Shown piece after piece: positions 6,828-12,738 of a stretch of 28,578 nt of DNA. The DNA comes from Galactobacter sp052108535 (GTDB lineage: Bacteria; Actinomycetota; Actinomycetes; Actinomycetales; Micrococcaceae), in contig JBQDZM010000034.1 in assembly GCA_052108535.1 (NCBI GenBank), forward strand, positions 1 through 28,578, read 5' to 3'. Positions within the stretch are counted from its first letter, which is position 1. The number at the start of each line of letters is the position of its first letter. The translations under genes were made by a program, and so were the position numbers. The notes beneath the pieces were generated by a model, which was given only the letters and a program-made list of their open reading frames with translations, searched no databases and was not told where the DNA came from.

Positions 6828-7628
6828 TCAGAACAGGTTGGAGAAGCCGCCGTCCACCACCAGCGACTGCCCGGTGATGTAGGACGCACGGGGTGAGGCC
6901 AGGAACGCGATGGCCTCCGCGATCTCCTCCGGCTGCGCCCAACGACCCAGGGCCGTACGTTCGCCAACGAGTTGCTTGAAGCGGGCATCCTCCTGCAGGC
7001 CGGCGTTCACGGCAGTGGCGACCATCCCTGGTGCCACCGCGTTAACGCGGAAACCTCGTGGCCCCAGTTCGGTGGCCAGGGACCGTGTCATCCCCTCGAT
7101 TCCAGCCTTGGCGGCGGCGTACCCCACGTCGCCGGCCCGTCCGCGAATAGCGGCGATGGAGGACACATTGACGATCGCTGCCACCGCAGCCGTGGGCACC
7201 TGTGAGACAAAGACCCGCGTCACGTCGTAAGCGGAGACCAGGTCGGCCTCCACCAACGCGGCGAACCCGTCCGTGTCCATGTTGGCGAGTCCGCGGCGAT
7301 CGCGACCACCCACATTGTTGACCAGGATGTTCGGTCGCATCGACTCATCCAGTGCCGCGAAGGCTTCTGCGACGGCGGCGGGGGAGCAGACGTCGGCCAC
7401 GAAGCCTTCCACCTTGCCGCCGCCGGCTTCTGCCACCGGACGCAGGGATTCAAGGACGGGAGCCAGGCGTGAGGCGGAACGCCCGTTCACCAGCACGCGG
7501 GCGCCTCGGGCGGCCAATAGCGAAGCGGTCGCCAGACCGATGCCGTCACGCGCGCCGGTGACCAGGGCCACCTGGCCGGCAAACTCGCCGTCGGGCATGG
7601 AACCCGCAGCGGCGGAGGCGGCACTCAT
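6828..7628 (-). CDS. SDR-family oxidoreductase coupled to panB
   Basis: A 266-residue classical short-chain dehydrogenase/reductase using NAD(P)H in the cytosol. It has the cofactor motif TGARDGIG (24-31), NNVGG (104-108, a variant of NNAG), the catalytic serine pair in NVSS (around 156), Y170 and K174 (YAAAK), and the ending YITGQSLVVDGG. NGR at 48-50 after the second strand hints at NADPH preference. The ATG at 7628 overlaps the TGA of panB in an ATGA arrangement, so translation is probably coupled. A second ATG ten codons on (MPDGEF) is possible but lacks this overlap. The context allows a role beside panB, for example ketopantoate reduction, but that is inference; the fold alone gives no substrate. 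Confidence 0.88.
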   Translation of the reverse strand: MSAASAAAGSMPDGEFAGQVALVTGARDGIGLATASLLAARGARVLVNGRSASRLAPVLESLRPVAEAGGGKVEGFVADVCSPAAVAEAFAALDESMRPNILVNNVGGRDRRGLANMDTDGFAALVEADLVSAYDVTRVFVSQVPTAAVAAIVNVSSIAAIRGRAGDVGYAAAKAGIEGMTRSLATELGPRGFRVNAVAPGMVATAVNAGLQEDARFKQLVGERTALGRWAQPEEIAEAIAFLASPRASYITGQSLVVDGGFSNLF

Positions 7629-8482
7629 TCTGCAGTGTGGTCCGCGGACGGCACCCGGGCCAGCGCGCGGGCCAGGACCTCGGGATCCAGGTGGGAGACG
7701 TTGGCTTCCGCGGGGAACGTCCGTGCCTGGACCTCTGCCGCATAGGTATCCAGCGCGGAACGCGCGGCGGCACCCAAGGATCCGAAATGGCGCGCGTGCC
7801 GTGGGGTGAAGTCCTCGTCCAAGCCCAAGAGGTCCTGCCACACCTGCACCTGGCCGTCGCAGCCGGGGCCGCCTCCGATGCCGATGGTGGGTACGTCCAG
7901 CCGGGAGCCGATGGCCTCCGCCAATTCCGTGGGGACCAGCTCCAGGACCATGCCCCACACGCCAGCCTTCTGGATGGCCAACGCATCGGTGAGCAGACGA
8001 ACGGCAGCGGCCTCGTCCTTTCCCTGCACCTTGAGCCCCAGTGTGTTCACGGACTGTGGGGTGAATCCGAGGTGGCCCATGACGGGGATGCCGGCCTGCA
8101 CCAGGCGGGAGATCAGCGGAACCATGTGGGCACCTCCCTCCAGCTTCACCGACTGTGCGCCGGTCTCGGCCATGATCCCGGTGGCGGCGCGCACGGCGTC
8201 GTCCTCGGTCGCCATGGCCACGAACGGGAGGTCCACCACCACGGGGACCGAGGAAGTCCCACGCACCACGGAGGAGGCGTGGTGGATCATGGCCTCCACC
8301 GTGACCGGCAGTGTGCTGTCATGTCCCAGCATCACGTTGCCCAGGGAATCACCCACCAGGATCACGTCCACGGCAGATCTCTCCACGAGTTTGGCGGAGG
8401 TGTAGTCGTAGGCGGTGACCATCACGATGGGGTCACCCCCGGTGGACTTTCGGTGTGCGAGTTTGCTCAGTGAAGTACGCAC
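7625..8482 (-). CDS. panB: 3-methyl-2-oxobutanoate hydroxymethyltransferase
   Basis: Transfers a hydroxymethyl group from methylenetetrahydrofolate to 2-oxoisovalerate, giving ketopantoate, the first step towards pantothenate. Conserved PanB stretches are present: VMVTAYDY, ILVGDSLGNVMLGHDSTLPV, VKLEGG, GHLGFTPQSVNTLGG-like, and PTIGIGGGPGCDGQVQVWQD. The best start is GTG at 8482 (285 residues), with AGGAG 12 bases upstream, which is rather far. Family-like residues (TKIQEF) occur in frame just before it, yet no ATG, GTG or TTG lies close upstream; the next is GTG at 8572, above the likely promoter. So the start is uncertain, and a sequence error near 8520 is possible. The stop overlaps the SDR start. 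Confidence 0.93.
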   Translation of the reverse strand: MRTSLSKLAHRKSTGGDPIVMVTAYDYTSAKLVERSAVDVILVGDSLGNVMLGHDSTLPVTVEAMIHHASSVVRGTSSVPVVVDLPFVAMATEDDAVRAATGIMAETGAQSVKLEGGAHMVPLISRLVQAGIPVMGHLGFTPQSVNTLGLKVQGKDEAAAVRLLTDALAIQKAGVWGMVLELVPTELAEAIGSRLDVPTIGIGGGPGCDGQVQVWQDLLGLDEDFTPRHARHFGSLGAAARSALDTYAAEVQARTFPAEANVSHLDPEVLARALARVPSADHTAE

Positions 8483-8529
8483 GGCGGTGTGGAACTCCTG
8501 GATCTTGGTGGGTGCGGGCGTTGACCACC

Positions 8530-8535
8530 ATGCTA
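8530..8535 (-). promoter_or_regulatory. Likely -10 box for panB
   Basis: On the minus strand TAGCAT reads at 8535-8530. It would start transcription near 8522, giving a leader of about 40 bases before GTG 8482. No good -35 box is seen. It is divergent from the TAGGCT box at 8590. Confidence 0.4.
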
Positions 8536-8589
8536 CGCGGGTACCCAGAACGTGTGTTCCTGAGCCCCCCACCGGCTGCGTAACCCCCG

Positions 8590-8595
8590 TAGGCT
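8590..8595 (+). promoter_or_regulatory. -10 box of a leaderless promoter
   Basis: TAGGCT, then exactly 7 bases, then GTG at 8603, with transcription expected to start on the G of the start codon. GGAGG lies inside the spacer, only 3 bases before the GTG, too close for normal ribosome binding. Confidence 0.55.
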
Positions 8596-8602
8596 GGAGG
8601 TC

Positions 8603-10057
8603 GTGAGCAGAATTCGAACGGCCGTGGTGATCGGCTCGGGTCCCAACGGGTTGGCGGCCGCGGTGGTCCTGGCGCGAGCCGGCCTGAAGGTCACGGTTCA
8701 CGAGGGCGCAGCGTCGCACGGTGGTGGGGTGCGAACGGTCCCGTTCGGACCGGAGGGATTCCGTCGTGACGTCTGTTCTGCAGTGCACCCGTTGGTGCTT
8801 CCGGCACCGTTCTTCAAGGCGCTCGGCGTCACCAACGCCTTGGACGGCCTCCACTACGAGACCCCTGAGATCTCCTATGCCCATGCGCTGCGCCCCGGCC
8901 ACGGTGTGGCCGCCTACCGCGACATCGAGGCGACCGCCCAAGCGCTGGGTGCGGACGGCGTAGCGTGGAAACACCTGTTGGGTCCGCTTTCCCGACAGAT
9001 GGATGAGCTCGCGGACGTCGCGCTGAACCCCCTGGTACGAATCCCCCCGCATCCTTGGTTGACGCTGCGCTTCGGACTGCGCGTCCTTGAACAGGCCGGC
9101 CCACTGGGTGGTCTGCGTTGGCGCGGTGAGGAAGCCCCCGCTTTGCTCTCCGGGGCCTTGGCCCATGGCCTGGCCCGCGTTCCGTCATTCCCGGCGGCGG
9201 CCGCCGGCCTGGTGCTTGCAGCGGCCGCCCACGGCCCTGCAGGGTGGCCGGTCCCGCTGGGCGGCGCGCAGGTGCTCACCGACACCCTGATGTCCGACGT
9301 CGTGGCGCACGGAGGCTCGCTCGTCACCGGACGCTGGATCGAGTCCTTGGACGAGGTGCCCGACGATCTGGTGGTTGCCGATACGTCGGCCGCCGCGCTG
9401 GCGCGCTTGGGTGGGCGGGCTCTGCCCGCCCGCTATCGCCGCAAGCTGGAGCGCACCCGGTATGGGGCGGGGATCTCCAAGATCGACGTCGCGCTGTCAG
9501 GGCCCGTGCCGTGGAGCGATCCGATGCTGGCGAAGGCGCCCACGGTGCATGTGGGAGGGACGTTTGCTCACGTGGCGGGGGCGGAGGCCGAGGTGGCCAA
9601 GGGGCGTTTCCCGGCCGAACCGTTCGTGCTCGCGGTGCAGCCCAGCGTCGTGGATCCCTCCAGGGCTCCCGAGGGCGAACACGTTCTGTGGGCCTACTGT
9701 CATTCGCCCGCGGGCAACGACCGTGATCAGACCGAGCTGCTGCTGGACATCCTCGAGGCCCATGCGCCAGGGTTGCGAGAGAGAGTGTTGCACGTGCAGC
9801 ACACCTCGGCTGCGGCCTCCGAGGAGTACAACCCCAACTACGTCGGCGGGGACATCGCCTCCGGCGCACTGGGCCTCACAACGATGATCGCGCGCCCGAT
9901 TCTGGCAACGGCTCCATGGCGTACCCCGGTCAAGAATCTCTATTTGGGTTCCGGTTCCTCCGTTCCCGGCCCCGGCGTTCACGGCATGAGCGGATACCTG
10001 GCCGCGCTCACGGCGTTGGTCGATCACGGGATCCCGGTGCCGGAGGAGTTCCGTTGA
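8603..10057 (+). CDS. FAD-dependent oxidoreductase, phytoene-dehydrogenase-like
   Basis: A 484-residue flavoprotein of the phytoene desaturase/amine oxidase superfamily (COG1233 type). The N-terminal dinucleotide fold VVIGSGPNGLAAAVVLARAG (GSGPNG at 11-16) ends with E34 in VHEG, which binds the FAD ribose, followed by GGGVRT. The C-terminus has the typical second FAD contact, NLYLGSGSSVPGPGVHGMSG. Carotenoid enzymes of this superfamily have the same ends, but the middle is divergent and no carotenoid genes are nearby, so the substrate is unknown. It starts with GTG at 8603 from a leaderless promoter. About 180 bases separate it from the DUF5819 gene, so co-transcription is possible but not shown. 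Confidence 0.85.
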   Translation: MSRIRTAVVIGSGPNGLAAAVVLARAGLKVTVHEGAASHGGGVRTVPFGPEGFRRDVCSAVHPLVLPAPFFKALGVTNALDGLHYETPEISYAHALRPGHGVAAYRDIEATAQALGADGVAWKHLLGPLSRQMDELADVALNPLVRIPPHPWLTLRFGLRVLEQAGPLGGLRWRGEEAPALLSGALAHGLARVPSFPAAAAGLVLAAAAHGPAGWPVPLGGAQVLTDTLMSDVVAHGGSLVTGRWIESLDEVPDDLVVADTSAAALARLGGRALPARYRRKLERTRYGAGISKIDVALSGPVPWSDPMLAKAPTVHVGGTFAHVAGAEAEVAKGRFPAEPFVLAVQPSVVDPSRAPEGEHVLWAYCHSPAGNDRDQTELLLDILEAHAPGLRERVLHVQHTSAAASEEYNPNYVGGDIASGALGLTTMIARPILATAPWRTPVKNLYLGSGSSVPGPGVHGMSGYLAALTALVDHGIPVPEEFR

Positions 10058-10238
10058 TCCGTCGCAGCTTTGTCGTTCCCAGGCCAGCCGAAGCCGGTCC
10101 GGGAGGTCCACTCGGCGCTTGGCGTTGAGTTTGGAACGTGATTTCTCCGCCCGAACAGACCTAGGCTTGTCTGGCTTATCACTGCACGTCACCGATTGCC
10201 CCGTGCACGGTGACACACCTGACGAGAAGGGACCTGAC

Positions 10239-11162
10239 GTGGGTCACCCAGCCAAGGACTCCGCGAAGGAGACGCACCGGGGGGCCAGCCCGGACTCGCG
10301 GGCCAACCAGGCTCCTGCCGCTGAGGACGAGAGCGCCGCAGCAGAGGAGACCGCTCGGCCCGCCGAACGGTCCCAGCTCAAGAAGCGCAGCTGGTGGGTC
10401 CGCGGCATCATGGTCGCGGCCGCCGCGTTCACGGCCTGGCACGTCTTCGCCAGTTTCCTCTGGATCGCCCCCGCAGGGCCGGCCCGCAACGTGATCCCGG
10501 GGGACGCCCTCAGCAACTACATGCTTCCAGTGTTTGGACAGTCCTGGTCGGTGTTCGCCCCGGAACCCATCAACGGCGACAACCGCATGTTCGTGCGCGC
10601 CGTGGTGAAGGCGGGCGATGAGGAGATCACGAAGGACTGGATCCCGGTGACCGACATCGAGACCCAGATGATGACACACAAGCTCTTTCCAGCACGCGCG
10701 GCGGGACAATCCATCAGCCTGGCCTCGGACTACCGGTCCGCGTACCAGAAGCTGGACAACGAACAGCAGCGCATCGCCGGTCTGAACTACTACAACGACG
10801 ACTGGTCCAACCGGCTCTCATCCACGCTCAAGGACCCCGTGGACAAGAACGGGAAGAAAGTCATCACCGAGAACGCCGGCATGGTTCCCGGATATATCGA
10901 GGCCGACTTCCGTGCGGTGCGGTACTCGACTCAGGTGGCCCGTGCCGTATGGGGCAAGGATGTGGTGCGGGTGCAATACCGCATGGAACGCCAGAACGTG
11001 ATCCCCTTCGCCCAGCGCAACGACGCCAACGCCGAGCGCCCCGAAGTCCAGTACACCCCCACGGGTTGGCGCGGAATTCAAGTGGCCGCCCATCAGAACG
11101 ATGAGGACTTCGCCAAGACGTTCCGCCGCCTGTACCAGCAGTACGATGAGAACAACTCGTGA
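10239..11162 (+). CDS. DUF5819-family membrane protein
   Basis: 307 residues. A charged, disordered cytoplasmic N-terminus (1-50) is followed by one membrane segment (about 54-77, WWVRGIMVAAAAFTAWHVFA) and an outside domain with the DUF5819 signature QSWSVFAPEP (101-110). The rest is hydrophilic and soluble-looking. I chose GTG at 10239 because AGAAGGGA lies 6 bases upstream; the frame is open further up to a TTG at 10119 without such support. A TAGGCT box at 10162-10167 could be its -10. It overlaps the HTTM gene by four bases, a pairing known in actinobacteria and reminiscent of SdpA/SdpB in Bacillus. Its biochemical role is unknown. Confidence 0.82.
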   Translation: MGHPAKDSAKETHRGASPDSRANQAPAAEDESAAAEETARPAERSQLKKRSWWVRGIMVAAAAFTAWHVFASFLWIAPAGPARNVIPGDALSNYMLPVFGQSWSVFAPEPINGDNRMFVRAVVKAGDEEITKDWIPVTDIETQMMTHKLFPARAAGQSISLASDYRSAYQKLDNEQQRIAGLNYYNDDWSNRLSSTLKDPVDKNGKKVITENAGMVPGYIEADFRAVRYSTQVARAVWGKDVVRVQYRMERQNVIPFAQRNDANAERPEVQYTPTGWRGIQVAAHQNDEDFAKTFRRLYQQYDENNS

Positions 11163-12358
11163 GCACCGCACAGAAGAACGAGCCGGAGCGCGGTACGTCC
11201 GTCGCCGCAGGCGCCGGTGAGGCCGCCGAGGCGGCAAGGCACGACGTCGGGCAGTCGGTTCAGGTGGTAGGTGTCCTTTCGTTGGTGACCAGGTTCGGTC
11301 GTTTCCTCGCCAGCGCGGTCAAGGCACTGCTGACCCTGCTGGGGCGCACCACTGTGCGCGTCTACGCGTTCTGTGAGAATTGGCTGCTGGACGGGAAGAA
11401 GGCAGCCCACGGTCTCGCGGTGACCCGCATGATGTTCGGTGTGGTGGGTATCGGCCTGTTGGCCACGAACTGGCGCACTCGCCTGTACACGTTCGGACCC
11501 GGCTCCATGTGGAACGGCGAATACGTTGCCTCGGACTCGGACTTCCCCCGGATCTGGGCCTTCTCCCTGTTCCACAAGCTCTCCATCCATGGCGGCTGGT
11601 ACACGTTCTTCTACCTGCTGCTCGGCGTCCTGGCCGTGCTGATCATGGTCGGTTACCGCTTCAAGCTGGTGTTGCCGCTCTACTTCTTCGGCTGGGTGTC
11701 CTTCATCGAGGCCAATGACATGTTGGGCGATCAGGGCGACAACATGTACCGCATCGCCCTGCTGCTGCTGTTCTTCGCGGATCCGTGCAGGGTCTGGTCT
11801 TTGGACGCGCGACGGCGCCGCAAGCTGGCCGCGCTGCCCACCGGTACCGGCAAGGGACGCCGTGGCCCGTGGCCGTTGCATGTCTGGCGCGGTGAACCGA
11901 TCTTCGAATCGAAGCCGGAGATCGGGGCCCTGTTCAACAACCTCGCGCTGATCGCCCTGAGCGCCCAGGTTTGCTTCGTGTATGCCTCCGGTGCCTTGTA
12001 CAAGGCGGGCGGCAAGCCCTGGCAGGAGGGCTGGGCCGTGTACGACCCGCTGCACACCGTGCAGTTCGGCACCTGGCCGGAACTGTCCACCCTTGCGACC
12101 GCCTTCGGCATCACTGTGGCTCTTGCCAGCTGGGGTTCCATCATCATCCAGTTCTGCTTCCCAGCCATGCTGTTGACCCACCCCACCCGCGTGATCGCCC
12201 TGATCGGCATCATGGGCTTCCACCTGGGTATCGCTGTACTGATGGGCCTGCCCTGGTTCTCCCTGGCCATGATCGCCATCGACTTCATCTTCGTGACGGA
12301 GAAATCGTGGACCGCGGCCGCAGCTCATACGCGTCGGCTCTGGACGAAGGCGGCCTGA
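11159..12358 (+). CDS. HTTM-domain integral membrane protein
   Basis: 399 residues with a horizontally transferred transmembrane (HTTM) domain, the membrane part also found in vitamin-K-dependent gamma-carboxylases and in SdpB. After a polar N-terminus come several membrane helices (about 85-104, 148-165, 168-186, 196-208, and more between 310 and 390). The signature LGDQGDNMYRIALLLLFFAD lies at 189-208. It starts with GTG at 11159, which overlaps the stop of the DUF5819 gene (GTGA), so the two are translated together and probably form a complex. The carboxylase's C-terminal catalytic part is absent. No SdpC-like toxin gene was found next to it. The function is open: peptide maturation, immunity-like or quinone-linked chemistry are all conceivable. 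Confidence 0.85.
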   Translation: MSTAQKNEPERGTSVAAGAGEAAEAARHDVGQSVQVVGVLSLVTRFGRFLASAVKALLTLLGRTTVRVYAFCENWLLDGKKAAHGLAVTRMMFGVVGIGLLATNWRTRLYTFGPGSMWNGEYVASDSDFPRIWAFSLFHKLSIHGGWYTFFYLLLGVLAVLIMVGYRFKLVLPLYFFGWVSFIEANDMLGDQGDNMYRIALLLLFFADPCRVWSLDARRRRKLAALPTGTGKGRRGPWPLHVWRGEPIFESKPEIGALFNNLALIALSAQVCFVYASGALYKAGGKPWQEGWAVYDPLHTVQFGTWPELSTLATAFGITVALASWGSIIIQFCFPAMLLTHPTRVIALIGIMGFHLGIAVLMGLPWFSLAMIAIDFIFVTEKSWTAAAAHTRRLWTKAA

Positions 12359-12573
12359 TCCGGATCCGCTGACTACGGACTCTCGTTTCGTGAGGACGGC
12401 ATCTGGGCCCGGTAGCGCCGGCTGCATGGTGTGGATCTCTACTGGTAGTGGTGGACAAAAGTGCTGAGCGACCATCGGAAAACTACGCAGGGCAGTGCCA
12501 TCGGGTTCACGAAAATACGGATGATCAAACCATCACGCTGTTCCGTTTATCAAGGGACTTTTATCGAACGCTG

Positions 12574-12589
12574 ATACATAACAATGTAT
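12574..12589. promoter_or_regulatory. Inverted repeat upstream of the pilus promoter
   Basis: ATACAT-AACA-ATGTAT, perfect 6-bp arms, centred about 53 bases upstream of the -35 box. The position fits an activator or repressor site. No regulator gene lies next to the operon. Confidence 0.4.
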
Positions 12590-12631
12590 TGAATAAAGGG
12601 GTAGGCATCTACTGATATCAAGGATCTTACG

Positions 12632-12660
12632 TTGACAGTTTCTGTGATCTTCATTAGGAT
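12632..12660 (+). promoter_or_regulatory. Near-consensus promoter of the pilus operon
   Basis: TTGACA (12632-12637), 17-base spacer, TAGGAT (12655-12660). This is the best sigma-70-type promoter in the window. Transcription would start near 12667, leaving a leader of roughly 70 bases before the adhesin ATG. Confidence 0.8.
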
Positions 12661-12738
12661 GGACTGTGCCCCTTGATGGCGTGCGGTCGCCGTCGATCCT
12701 CAGGGGTTCTGCAAAACTCTTGATGGAACGGAGACGGA

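Larger units (their letters stand above)
12359..12738. other. 380-bp AT-rich intergenic control region
   Basis: No gene is seen here. From about 12525 to 12660 the sequence is clearly AT-richer than all surrounding DNA. It contains an inverted repeat (12574-12589), a palindromic TGATATCA (12613-12620), two copies of TATCAAGG (12548-12555 and 12616-12623) and the pilus promoter. No terminator is visible after the HTTM gene, so read-through into the pilus operon cannot be excluded. Confidence 0.6.

Noticed and set aside
4941..6896. 651-residue open frame on the plus strand opposite the copper ATPase
   Set aside because: Its composition is rich in His, Gly and Asp from the third-position bias of the real gene, and the opposite frame carries all the ATPase motifs.
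7629..7958. N-terminal extension of the panB-linked SDR to 376 residues
   Set aside because: It lies fully inside panB, in another frame, and is Gly/Arg/His-rich; the SDR fold begins after ATG 7628.
8483..9166. N-terminal extension of panB up to 513 residues
   Set aside because: The extension overlaps the divergent oxidoreductase gene and lies upstream of both promoters; the extra residues are unlike PanB.
11093..12475. 460-residue minus-strand frame opposite the HTTM gene
   Set aside because: Extreme His/Gln/Gly composition and no motif; the plus-strand gene is clear.
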